Shown: in pieces, positions 1-8,151 of the stretch
Position numbering within the stretch: the first letter of the stretch is position 1
Layout of the letters: each line of letters begins with the position of its first letter
Origin: a virus
Reading direction: 5' to 3' (one strand)
Length of the DNA stretch: 37,436 bases
IMG/VR virus record: IMGVR_UViG_3300017770_000049
Location: 1-37,436 of that record
Translations under genes and position numbers: made by a program
The notes under the pieces: model-generated
The model's database searches: none
The model's input: only the letters and a program-made list of their open reading frames with translations
What the model was told of the DNA's origin: nothing

Positions 1-1176
1 AGTTCCACCTGCAATTGTCAAGGTTTCACTATCTAAATCAATACTTAATGCACCACCACTATCACCTTGGAAGTCAAGGTCTTGAGCAGTTACTTGTGCA
101 TCTACGTAAGCTTTAACTGATTGTTGTGTGGGAATAAGTGTAGCAGAGTTAGAAGACATGTTATCTTCGTCAACAAATGCTGTGACAGTGATTGTACCAT
201 CCGACAGATTAGCAAAAGTAATATCACCTGCACTAGAGCCACCGATAGTTACACCGTCTATTGTACCGCCATTAATGTCTGCTGTAGTTAGTACTGCAGA
301 TGGTACTGTAATAACACCAGTAGAGTCAGCTATTGTAGCTGCTGCTGTGCCATCTTTAGCTTTAATATTAGTTACTTCAATATTAGTAGTATCTATTGTA
401 GTAGCATTTACATTTGTAATGTTACCTGTGGTAGATGCTAGTGTTGTAATGGTGATAGCATTAATTGTACCGCCTTCAACTTTATCACCAGAGATTTGAT
501 CAGCAGCTAGTGTAAGTGTACCCGCAGATACATCAAGTGTTTTACCTGAGCCTACTGTAATGTCTGAGGTAGCAATAGTAGCACCATCAATAGTACCACC
601 GTTAATGTCTGCAGTATCAGCTACCAGAGAGTCAATATTAGCAGTGCCATCAATATAAAGATTACGCCACTGTTTTGTTGCACTGCCAAGGTCAAAAGTA
701 TCATCTGTGTTAGGAATAACATGGCTATTAATCTCTGCCCCAATTACAATATTATCTGTATCGGAATCACCTAGAGTAATATCACCACCAAGAGTAATGT
801 TACCAGCTACATCAAGATTACCTGCAAAGTAACCGTCTTTAAAACGAAGTGATGTAGTACCAAGATCAATGTCATTGTTAGTTACAGGAACAATTACACC
901 ATCTTGAAATCTAAACTGCTCAACAGATGTACCTGAAACATTAATAGAAAACTTAATACGGTGATTAGTAGAATCTATTTCAATTTTATTCTTTGCTGTA
1001 CCTACACCTGCATCACCTAAGAATCCAATAATGGGTCCTTCTGCTGCAGTACCATCATGTGCGTGACCGCTAGTTGCGTTAAATGCAGCAACAAGTTGAT
1101 CAAACTCATCATTAGAGTCTGATGCCTGAATAATATCACCATCTGTGTATGTACTTTGTCGTGCATAACCTGCCAT
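1..1176 (-). CDS. Tail fibre / receptor-binding structural protein, C-terminus cut by window edge
   Basis: This open frame has no stop before the window edge, so only the N-terminal 392 residues are visible. The ATG at 1176 is preceded by a good AGGAG-type site. The protein is rich in Thr, Ser, Asp, Gly and Ala and low in Cys. It carries short repeats such as DINGGTIDG twice (coding around 251-275 and 583-609) and LGGDITLGDSDTD, the look of a beta-rich fibre shaft. A short N-terminal part containing FNATSGHAHDG and the patterns DIDLGTTSLRFKDGYF and FDLGSATKQWRNLYIDG are common in marine phage fibre proteins. It follows the nozzle gene in the late block, as expected for a host-recognition fibre. 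The exact receptor role is inferred. Confidence 0.75.
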   Translation of the reverse strand, partial: MAGYARQSTYTDGDIIQASDSNDEFDQLVAAFNATSGHAHDGTAAEGPIIGFLGDAGVGTAKNKIEIDSTNHRIKFSINVSGTSVEQFRFQDGVIVPVTNNDIDLGTTSLRFKDGYFAGNLDVAGNITLGGDITLGDSDTDNIVIGAEINSHVIPNTDDTFDLGSATKQWRNLYIDGTANIDSLVADTADINGGTIDGATIATSDITVGSGKTLDVSAGTLTLAADQISGDKVEGGTINAITITTLASTTGNITNVNATTIDTTNIEVTNIKAKDGTAAATIADSTGVITVPSAVLTTADINGGTIDGVTIGGSSAGDITFANLSDGTITVTAFVDEDNMSSNSATLIPTQQSVKAYVDAQVTAQDLDFQGDSGGALSIDLDSETLTIAGGT

Positions 1177-1179
1177 ATT

Positions 1180-2904
1180 TTATCTCCTAGCGGCTGCTTT
1201 AAATTCTAACTGAAAGCCTTTAAGTGAATAGGGTACGGATACACCATTATCCACAACACGCAATGCTATTGCAAAACCTGAGCCTTCTATCGGCTGCCTA
1301 ATTAATGGGTTTGACTGACCGCCATATGTAACTGTTCCGTACTCACCTGTACCATACAAAGCCACAACTTTACTTGAATCAAAAGGATAAGCTGCAGGTC
1401 TTGCAGAGTTAGGATCTTCGTAATCGTATCTCACAAATAAATCGGAGTTTACAGAACCTTCAGGTGCATAGTTTATTACTGCACGTTGAAATTGTTTTCT
1501 AATTCCTGCATCACCCATAGTAATATCTGGTGACCTGTATCTTCCAATAATGGTAGTCCCATCAAAAGTATTACCTTGTTCTTGTTGATATACATATCCA
1601 TCGTAACCGCCGTGTATTACATAAACAATACCGTCTTCATTTATGTGATCTGTACAAGAAGGTTGAATACCTAAAGTTTCAGCAAACTCATAACCCTCTG
1701 CAGTTCTATGGCAGATAACACCTTTAGTACGTTCTTTAGTTCTTGCATCGTTACCAGAAGTATCACAAAAGAATATTCTATACTGAGTTTTATCGGGAAC
1801 TATCACTGAGTCAAACTCAGTTATGTCAGAGTAAATATTAAACAATTGATGCACAGCAGTACTAATTGATCCAAGCTCAACATCACCTATTCGTTCAGTA
1901 CCAGCAACAGTTCTTAAACCATCTCGACCTAAGAATACAATATCACCCGCAAATTCTTGTATTGTAAATCCATTCATACAACCAATATTCTTTGACACAG
2001 GTTGTAATTGAAAGTCTGCTATGGTATTACCATCTAGCCTAAATATACGTTCCTGACAAAATATAAACAAAGAATCTCGAAAAGGAAATATACCTGTTAT
2101 AGGACTATCGACTCGTATAGATCCAGCGCCACTCGCAGGTGTAAAGTCAGTGGGTGCATATGGCGCAGAAAATATTAACTCTTGGGGATTAGAAGACATA
2201 CCCGCAAAAAATATAGCGTTCTTAAAGCCTGTAACAAACTGAGGATCTACTGGGGCGTTAGTAGTATTAATATCTGTTACTGAATTGCCTGTAGTATAAA
2301 AAGATGCCCGATTTGCACCGTCAGCAAAAACAATAGTAGAAGTACCATTTATGTTATATCTAAAGTGTGAGTACTTTTTTGCACCCGTACGACCGCTATC
2401 AATCTCCGTCCAGTACTGAGTTACTGCTGCATCATCCGCATGTACTGCTGCACTTGTACTGTTAGCACCACGAGTACACCCTATGAAAGTTACAGAGTCA
2501 ATACTGGTATAAGTAATCTGCTCTGTACCTATTAGAATAGTTCCAGAAGAACTAAACCCTGAAGTACTATTTACAACAACACTAGTTGCAGAGTTAGTTG
2601 TAGAGCCATTAGTATTAGAGCTACCGTTAGAAGATCTAAAAACTTTGGTCCCTCGCGCAGCTATGATTTCATTTTGATGAAAAGCTGACATAAGAACTTT
2701 TTCTGTAGAAGATGCAGTCTGAGGAACAATATTAGTATTCCACTTTGTGTATCCATTAATACGTCTATACCCACCCTTAATGTCAGGCTCAAAGTTTTGT
2801 AACTCAAAAGCCTGTCCGGGTTGCATAGTGAATGTAGATCTATTAAGAACTAATCCACCTTGGCAAGGAAAGATAAAAGGATTAAGACCTGCTTCATCTG
2901 CCAT
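1180..2904 (-). CDS. Tail nozzle / tail hub structural protein (candidate)
   Basis: The product has 574 residues, with many Tyr, Gly and Thr residues in short beta-strand-like blocks and no catalytic motif that I recognise. The N-terminal stretch with QNFEPDIKGGYRRINGY is typical of large podovirus tail proteins that cap the tail tube (T7 gp12 or P22 gp10 type, possibly a beta-propeller). It starts 1 nt before the stop of the tail tube gene ends (shared base at 2904) and is followed by the fibre gene. Gene order tube, nozzle, fibre supports the call. The family assignment rests on position and general character, not on a diagnostic motif; a tail stabilisation protein is the main alternative. 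Confidence 0.6.
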   Translation of the reverse strand: MADEAGLNPFIFPCQGGLVLNRSTFTMQPGQAFELQNFEPDIKGGYRRINGYTKWNTNIVPQTASSTEKVLMSAFHQNEIIAARGTKVFRSSNGSSNTNGSTTNSATSVVVNSTSGFSSSGTILIGTEQITYTSIDSVTFIGCTRGANSTSAAVHADDAAVTQYWTEIDSGRTGAKKYSHFRYNINGTSTIVFADGANRASFYTTGNSVTDINTTNAPVDPQFVTGFKNAIFFAGMSSNPQELIFSAPYAPTDFTPASGAGSIRVDSPITGIFPFRDSLFIFCQERIFRLDGNTIADFQLQPVSKNIGCMNGFTIQEFAGDIVFLGRDGLRTVAGTERIGDVELGSISTAVHQLFNIYSDITEFDSVIVPDKTQYRIFFCDTSGNDARTKERTKGVICHRTAEGYEFAETLGIQPSCTDHINEDGIVYVIHGGYDGYVYQQEQGNTFDGTTIIGRYRSPDITMGDAGIRKQFQRAVINYAPEGSVNSDLFVRYDYEDPNSARPAAYPFDSSKVVALYGTGEYGTVTYGGQSNPLIRQPIEGSGFAIALRVVDNGVSVPYSLKGFQLEFKAAARR

Positions 2905-3611
2905 TATACTAAAGAACTTCCTACGGATGATTTATATATTACTGTAGAGCGAATATAGTCTGTCCTGTTAGACAGTAAAGTTTGCATGCTTTTAATACCA
3001 TCTTCAAACCTTGCAAAGTTTAATTGGTATTCGTTGCCTTCTCCTCTGTATTGATAACCAAAGGCAGTAGCTCCATCTACAATTACCTGCCTATACTGCG
3101 AAGGTATAGTAGGTACATCTGTTGCCACACTTAATGCAGTAGTGTATATGTAATATTCAAACTTTAAAGAGTATGTTTTATCTGGATATGGATATAAACC
3201 AAAGTTATTATCCGGTGTTCTAAATACATGCGAGGGTACACCCCCTACATCTGATCTATCTTCTTGATTAATGAATTTATTTAAATAATCTTTATAGTCA
3301 ATAATAGTAAGAGATTTACCTTCAACACTTAAAGAAGAATCATCTACGAGTCTAAATGTATCGTAATCTACATGTTTAGCGTTTGTAGGTATAGTGTATC
3401 TAGTTGTTCCTGCTACAAGTGTCTCTGTCTGCGTAGCGTGGTTGTAAGGCCAACTAAACTCACGAGTATTAATATAGTTAATGGCATCGTTTACAGCGTT
3501 CTTACACTGAGTTTGAAACCCACGAGAGTTGACAAAGTTAGATGAAGTTAAAGCTACTTCATTAAACCTAGCTAGTACTTCGTTTGTAAGATCAAGATAA
3601 GTGTAAGCCAT
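2904..3611 (-). CDS. Tail tubular protein A-like (head-tail adaptor)
   Basis: This 235-residue protein begins with the pattern YLDLTNEVLARFNE and has FQTQCKNAVNDAINYIN followed by an aromatic stretch (REFSWPYN). That pattern is seen in the tail tubular protein A / gp11-type adaptors of podoviruses, which join the portal complex to the tail nozzle. The size is close to T7 gp11 (about 200 residues). A possible terminator hairpin lies just upstream, between it and the decoration gene. It overlaps the downstream nozzle gene by a single base, so the two are probably made together. Confidence is fair on role and lower on exact family. Confidence 0.65.
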   Translation of the reverse strand: MAYTYLDLTNEVLARFNEVALTSSNFVNSRGFQTQCKNAVNDAINYINTREFSWPYNHATQTETLVAGTTRYTIPTNAKHVDYDTFRLVDDSSLSVEGKSLTIIDYKDYLNKFINQEDRSDVGGVPSHVFRTPDNNFGLYPYPDKTYSLKFEYYIYTTALSVATDVPTIPSQYRQVIVDGATAFGYQYRGEGNEYQLNFARFEDGIKSMQTLLSNRTDYIRSTVIYKSSVGSSLV

Positions 3612-3633
3612 TATATTTCCCTAAGATAGCCTA

Positions 3634-3660
3634 AAGGGGCCACTCGAAAGCAGCCCCTAA
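3634..3660 (-). terminator. Possible leftward terminator hairpin after the capsid/decoration genes
   Basis: AGGGGC at 3635-3640 pairs with GCCCCT at 3653-3658 across a 12-nt loop. Read leftward the stem is followed by only three T residues, so it is a weak intrinsic terminator at best. Its place after the very highly expressed capsid and decoration genes fits partial termination that lowers expression of the tail genes. Confidence 0.4.
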
Positions 3661-3671
3661 AGTTAGTTCAT

Positions 3672-4085
3672 TTATGCAAGCGTATCACGATCTACTTCTG
3701 CCGCTGCCTTTGTAGCGCCCATAGGCATGTACATTACAAAGAACTTGAACGAACCTGCAGAAGGTGCGTTTGAGCCAGCCAGCTTAGCTGTGATAACAGT
3801 GTCAGCAACAGTAACATTTGTGATGCCATTCACTGTAGTAGTGGTAGCAGCCAATGTTTTAGCGGCATTAATATCTGCAGTACCTAGCAGATCAATGTCA
3901 CCACCTGTTACACCGAAGCTCACTGCGTTAGCACCACCAATGGTAGCTGCAGCAGTACACTCAGCACCAGCAGCAAGTACCACACAATTGTCTGGGACTG
4001 TACCAATGTCATGAGTTGAACTAGTGGTGAGATCACCGTGAGCAATCACGGCAGTCTCAATACGGACGGGGGATTGTAAAGCCAT
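3672..4085 (-). CDS. Head decoration / capsid-associated protein (candidate)
   Basis: The product has 137 residues, is rich in Ala, Thr, Val and Gly and lacks Trp. It has the look of a small beta-rich virion protein. It follows the major capsid gene by 13 bp and has a strong ribosome binding site (AGGGAGAC before the ATG). A small protein directly after the capsid gene is usually a decoration or head-fibre protein, and the ATAAATIGGANAV and AATTTTVNGITNVTV segments fit a repetitive beta structure. I do not recognise a named family. The role is inferred from position and composition. Confidence 0.5.
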   Translation of the reverse strand: MALQSPVRIETAVIAHGDLTTSSTHDIGTVPDNCVVLAAGAECTAAATIGGANAVSFGVTGGDIDLLGTADINAAKTLAATTTTVNGITNVTVADTVITAKLAGSNAPSAGSFKFFVMYMPMGATKAAAEVDRDTLA

Positions 4086-4098
4086 ATTTTAGTCTCCC

Positions 4099-5172
4099 TT
4101 AAGCTGCGTTATATTTAGCAGTAACAAGAGCTTCTGGGCGAAGTATCTTCCTACCGTAAAGGTGCATACCACGAACAATGTCAGCGAAGCTGTCAGGGTC
4201 ACGGTAAGTTTCAGTCTTGTTGATCTGCTCAGCAGTTGCTACAGCAGAATCATGACCCGCAACAATAACACCGTAGTTGGTGTTTTGGTTTGCAGAACCT
4301 GTAGTTCCAGCACCAGTGCCTACTGAAGGCAAGTTGCTTGATACGTACAAGCGGAAACCAAAGAAGTTGTTGAGGTTTAGACCATTGCGAAGTGAGCCTG
4401 AGTCACCGAAATCGGCGTTCAAAAAGCGAGAATCTTCATCACGAAGTAGCTCCATGAATACCGGGTCAACAACCAGCCAACGCCCTGCAGTATCAACTTG
4501 CTGTTGATCCAACAAACGACCCATACGTGCTACAACCATTACAGGTGAAGCAGTTGCAGTCGGCAGAGCAGTAGCGCCCGGCAAACGTGCGGCCAAGGGA
4601 ATTGAATGATCCCCTGCAGAACCAGTTGTGATGTTACCAAATGAATCCTTACGGAGTTTCATTGAAGTCAACAACTCATCTGAGCCAGCAGTAGTAACAG
4701 CTTTGGTGCCGTTTACTTGGTCATTAACAGTGTCAGCATTTGCATGCAAAGCAGACTGTTTATAGCCTGACAGATAGCCAAGAACTTCTTGGTCATACTG
4801 ATCAGCAAGACGATAAGCTGCACGATCCGTTGCAAGACTCATGAAATTGACGTGACTATGAGCCTCTTCAATATCATCCATCTTGAAAGCAAAATAGTTA
4901 GCTTTATCAACGACTAAGGAGAAATCCTCGTCATCTAAGTCTTGTGCTGAAACCTGCGTCCCACGAGCGTAGGAGCTTACAGAAATTTCAGGCTCTTTGA
5001 TAATTTTCACTGTATCACCTTGGGCAGAAATCTCCCCAAAATAATCAGAGTTGGTGATGTCACCACATACTGTACTCTTGCGGAAAGCAAGCTGTACTTT
5101 TTTTGAATAGATTACTGGGCTAAAATTGCCGTTTGGCAAATTCCCGTAACCTGCTGCTGATGTAAAAGCCAT
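4099..5172 (-). CDS. Major capsid protein
   Basis: This 357-residue protein has the features of a P22-type/HK97-fold coat protein. The N-terminal part has SPVIYSKKVQLAFRKSTV, then the segment DTVKIIKEPEISVSSY, the helix-rich ADQYDQEVLGYLSGYKQ part, and a C-terminal GMHLYGRKILRPEALV segment. It follows a scaffold-like gene, as capsid genes do. I chose the ATG at 5172: the in-frame ATG at 5187 is itself part of the GGAGGA ribosome site that sits 8 nt before 5172. A separate promoter at 5398-5425 and a leader of about 220 nt with a hairpin precede it, which fits a need for high expression. Confidence 0.88.
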   Translation of the reverse strand: MAFTSAAGYGNLPNGNFSPVIYSKKVQLAFRKSTVCGDITNSDYFGEISAQGDTVKIIKEPEISVSSYARGTQVSAQDLDDEDFSLVVDKANYFAFKMDDIEEAHSHVNFMSLATDRAAYRLADQYDQEVLGYLSGYKQSALHANADTVNDQVNGTKAVTTAGSDELLTSMKLRKDSFGNITTGSAGDHSIPLAARLPGATALPTATASPVMVVARMGRLLDQQQVDTAGRWLVVDPVFMELLRDEDSRFLNADFGDSGSLRNGLNLNNFFGFRLYVSSNLPSVGTGAGTTGSANQNTNYGVIVAGHDSAVATAEQINKTETYRDPDSFADIVRGMHLYGRKILRPEALVTAKYNAA

Positions 5173-5342
5173 AGTATAATCCTCCATAGATGTTTGGCTT
5201 AGGTTTAATTAAGCTTGTAACATTTAGTAAGAGGCTGTCTTTCTAGGGTGCGAATGTTATGTCAGTCGGCCAACCAACATATCAACGGGCCTATGCTAAC
5301 AGGTAAGTCTTATCTTATTAGTTTTAGCTTAGGGGGTTTGAA

Positions 5343-5380
5343 TGTAGTACAAGGTAGTCTTTTCAGAGGCTTGTACTACA
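5343..5380 (-). promoter_or_regulatory. Inverted repeat in the capsid-gene leader
   Basis: TGTAGTACAAG at 5343-5353 and CTTGTACTACA at 5370-5380 are perfect 11-bp arms around a 16-nt loop. The hairpin lies about 12-49 nt downstream of the predicted capsid transcription start and about 170 nt before the capsid ATG. There is no T-run, so it is more likely a transcript-stabilising or regulatory structure than a terminator. Confidence 0.6.
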
Positions 5381-5397
5381 CTCTTGTAACACCTATA

Positions 5398-5425
5398 GTT
5401 ATACTTACTAAATATAGGTTGTCAA
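5398..5425 (-). promoter_or_regulatory. Leftward sigma70-like promoter for the capsid gene
   Basis: Read leftward, a perfect -35 TTGACA (5420-5425) and a -10 TATAAC (5398-5403, followed by T) are 16 bp apart. The site falls directly after the scaffold stop codon in a 267-bp gap before the capsid ATG, which is the expected place for an extra capsid promoter. The same TATAACT -10 occurs at 14718 and 32721. Confidence 0.75.
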
Positions 5426-5439
5426 TAACAATTTTTAAT

Positions 5440-6321
5440 TTAACGTGCACCGCCTGTCATATCATAGACAAACTTACCAGTGCGCATGGATTCCATAATA
5501 GCGTCTGCATTTTTTTCATATTCATGCACAGACATACTATTAACTTGAGATTCACTGAATCGTCCTGCTGAGTCGTTTGATTCAGGTTTAGTTGTTCGTT
5601 TAGTAACCACAGCAGATGCTGCTTCTTTACTAGACTTTTTACGAGACTTAGTGTCCATATTATTATCTACTTTATATAGATCAATAACACGGACTACAGA
5701 TCTTGGATCGTCACTGTTTTCGTAGATAGCATCTTGTACCCACTTAGGTTGCTCTCCAGCCCAGTCATGAAAGGCATCACTCTCTCGTAAATCATCGAAG
5801 TCGGGATGTGCGTCACGAATAGCATCTTCATTCTTGTTACGCTCAGCCTCTGCAGACATACGATCTAGTTCTTGTAGACGGCCTTCTGCTAAGTTAAACT
5901 TTTCTTGGGCTTTCTTTTCTGCAATAGTTTCAACAATTGCTGCAACATCAGGATACTTCTCTGCCCACTTAGCAATATCCTCATCAGATTTAGGTGCACG
6001 TATTTCACCACGTTCTTGTGCATTCTCTAACTGAGCCTTTATTTTCTTTAGTTCTTCCGATTGTTTATTTAAATGATTACGTAAATCACTATAGCGTTTC
6101 TTATATGTACGCTCTTCACCCGAAAGTTTCTCGTCTTGTGATTCTTCTTGAGAGACTTCTTCAGTTTCTACTTTTTGCTCTTCTTCAGAAGTATCTTCTC
6201 CTTCTACTAACTTCTGAAGTTCCGCTTCTTCTTGCTCAATACGCCTCTTATTAGCGTTGCTGTAATTAGAATCTACAAATCCTGCTACTTTAGGTTGTTC
6301 TACATTTTCTAGTTCTGCCAT
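5440..6321 (-). CDS. Head scaffolding protein
   Basis: The product has 293 residues and is strongly charged. The first 100 residues are dominated by Glu, Gln, Lys and Ser (for example GEDTSEEEQKVETEEVSQEE), followed by a coiled-coil-like segment (RYSDLRNHLNKQSEELKKIK). Such acidic, helical proteins directly before the major capsid gene are scaffolds that guide procapsid assembly and are then lost or cleaved. The C-terminal part with YEKNADAIMESMRTGKF is the usual site for contact with the coat protein. No protease domain is visible. The gene is followed by its own gap with the capsid promoter. Confidence 0.8.
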   Translation of the reverse strand: MAELENVEQPKVAGFVDSNYSNANKRRIEQEEAELQKLVEGEDTSEEEQKVETEEVSQEESQDEKLSGEERTYKKRYSDLRNHLNKQSEELKKIKAQLENAQERGEIRAPKSDEDIAKWAEKYPDVAAIVETIAEKKAQEKFNLAEGRLQELDRMSAEAERNKNEDAIRDAHPDFDDLRESDAFHDWAGEQPKWVQDAIYENSDDPRSVVRVIDLYKVDNNMDTKSRKKSSKEAASAVVTKRTTKPESNDSAGRFSESQVNSMSVHEYEKNADAIMESMRTGKFVYDMTGGAR

Positions 6322-6392
6322 AGTTTAGTTCCTTTATGTTGGGGCCAGCCGTAGCTGGGTAGCCTTATAGTTATTATAGGTAGTAATCTTGA

Positions 6393-7970
6393 CTATCGTT
6401 TCCTCATTAAGCCGCCTTCTGCTCTACCGCCTCGTCTTGTTTTAGGGTCTTTTTGTCCTGCAATCGCTTCTTTCGCTGTGTAAGTCTTTCCAGAACTTTT
6501 AATTTTTTCTCTTTGTTTTTTATCTTCTTTATCCCCTCTAATTCTTGCCGCTGCTTTTTCTGCAGCACTTGGGCCGGGATCTTTTCCTCCACCTGCACGT
6601 AATGCACGATCACGTTTAATCTTTTTGGCCTCTTCTAAACCTCCTCCTTTTGGATCAAAACCCATTCGTCTAGAAGAACTATCCGAACTATCCGAAACAT
6701 TCTTAGTAGGATCTACCAAGTTAATTCCTACCTGTGAAGAGGCGTACTTAGCTTGTGTCTCTCCTGAATTACCAAACATCGAAGCAACTATCTTTTCAAA
6801 AGGACTGTACTTATCCTCTATACCTTGAGCTTGTTCCATTAAAGCTTTACTTGTAGGATTATCTTTACCGCCATTCTTAGCCTTTTCTAATATAGCAGCA
6901 GCCCGTAGCGTAGATACAGTACTAACATTTGCAGCAGCACCTACAGGAGACATACGAAGCATGTCAGGCGGTCCTTTTTGAGTCTTAGCCCAGTCACTCA
7001 TAGATTTAGGATCACCAAACTTTAGATCCTCATACCATCTTTTTACTTCAGGTTGATCTGATGGTCCATCGTCATCTCTGTCATTTCTGGGTGCAGCTAC
7101 GGCTGGTGCACCTTGTCTAAATCCTTCTGGTACAGGTGAGACAGGTTGTTTAGTATCTGAATACACAGATATCTTCATAGTAGCACCAGTAGAAGGATTG
7201 TAGTAATCAACAAGTTCCGTGGGACGAGTAGTTCCTGTGGCTGTTACCATACCGGGAAATGAAGACGCACCTATTGTTTCAAACCCTGATAAAACTGAAG
7301 GGATAGCTGGTGGGGCAGGAGGTTCTACTACTGTACCGCCCCCTGCATAACCTCTTACATACCCGCCTTCTGCAAGCTTAACACCTTTAGCATCTAACTT
7401 TCTTTGTATCTCAGGGTTACGTTCAACAATATCAAAGATACGGTCAATCATACCGTCTACATCTTCTTTTACATTCATCTGAGAAGCTTTAGGCATACCT
7501 TCTTTACGAGTAGCAGCCAACCCACCTTCAGCCATAGTAATAGTTTCAGAGCCTTCCATAATACGTTTAACTTCAGCTAAGTCAGCCGCACTAATTTCGG
7601 AAGGTAAAGAAGCAGATCCTTCCATTATAGCTTTCATATCGTTCATATCTTCATCTGATATACTAGCCATAAGATCTTCTTCAGACATCTCAGAGCCACC
7701 CATACCTGCAGGTACAGGCTCTCCACCAATACGTCCTTCTGATTCCATACTTGCATACTCTGACTTTGCATGATCTCGAAGATCTTCAAAGAACTTTACA
7801 CCGTAAAAACGTAGAACGTCTGCAGGAACTACATATTCACCTTCAGATAGTTTTGCATCAATGTCATCACGTACTTCTTCAGCAGTAGAGCCTAGAGGTA
7901 TTTCATTTCCGCTTACAGGATCAACTGGTAGTTCAGATGCCATTGCGTTCATTTGATCTTCAAGAGCCAT
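6393..7970 (-). CDS. Unknown virion-associated protein with EGEYVVPADVL motif and GG tags
   Basis: This 525-residue protein sits between the 63-residue gene and the scaffold. The N-terminal part has the motif SEGEYVVPADVLRFYG, which I know from uncharacterised proteins beside portal genes in marine phages. The middle part is acidic (SEEDLMASISDEDMNDMKAIMEGS) and repeats the KRIMEGSE/KAIMEGSA unit; the C-terminal third is basic. Short glycine tags, MAEGGLAATRK, LAEGGYVRGYAGGG and a terminal RAEGGLMRKR, recur inside and at the end. It may be an internal head or ejection protein, judged only from position. I do not recognise an enzymatic domain. It overlaps the upstream gene by 11 bp. Confidence 0.5.
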   Translation of the reverse strand: MALEDQMNAMASELPVDPVSGNEIPLGSTAEEVRDDIDAKLSEGEYVVPADVLRFYGVKFFEDLRDHAKSEYASMESEGRIGGEPVPAGMGGSEMSEEDLMASISDEDMNDMKAIMEGSASLPSEISAADLAEVKRIMEGSETITMAEGGLAATRKEGMPKASQMNVKEDVDGMIDRIFDIVERNPEIQRKLDAKGVKLAEGGYVRGYAGGGTVVEPPAPPAIPSVLSGFETIGASSFPGMVTATGTTRPTELVDYYNPSTGATMKISVYSDTKQPVSPVPEGFRQGAPAVAAPRNDRDDDGPSDQPEVKRWYEDLKFGDPKSMSDWAKTQKGPPDMLRMSPVGAAANVSTVSTLRAAAILEKAKNGGKDNPTSKALMEQAQGIEDKYSPFEKIVASMFGNSGETQAKYASSQVGINLVDPTKNVSDSSDSSSRRMGFDPKGGGLEEAKKIKRDRALRAGGGKDPGPSAAEKAAARIRGDKEDKKQREKIKSSGKTYTAKEAIAGQKDPKTRRGGRAEGGLMRKR

Positions 7971-8151
7971 TTATTTCATCCCTCAAGTATTTGAGTTTAC
8001 GTAGAGCAGCTATCTCACCTTGACAGCGAAACAACTCTTCTGGTGATTTTAATTGTTCCATGTTCTTGTGTACCTGATTGATTTTACTATCAACAGTTTC
8101 ACAAAAAGAATCCCATAGAGGTTTATCGTTTACTAGTTTTTTTATTATCAT
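7960..8151 (-). CDS. Small conserved phage protein downstream of the portal region
   Basis: This 63-residue protein reads as one long helix pair (LWDSFCETVDSKINQVHKNM, then LFRCQGEIAALRKLKYLRDE). Very similar short proteins occur next to portal genes in many phages and remain unnamed. It overlaps its upstream neighbour by 4 nt (ATGA) and its downstream neighbour by 11 nt, so it is embedded in the head operon. A role in head assembly is likely but unproven. Confidence 0.6.
   Translation of the reverse strand: MIIKKLVNDKPLWDSFCETVDSKINQVHKNMEQLKSPEELFRCQGEIAALRKLKYLRDEINGS

Noticed and set aside
128-499. Plus-strand frame of 123 codons over the tail fibre
   Set aside because: It is the shadow of the repetitive fibre gene on the other strand; hydrophobic Val/Ile content comes from the antisense of Thr/Asp codons.
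6345-6358. Small hairpin CCAGC-CGTA-GCTGG before the scaffold gene
   Set aside because: The stem is only 5 bp with no T-run and no promoter near it; could easily be chance.
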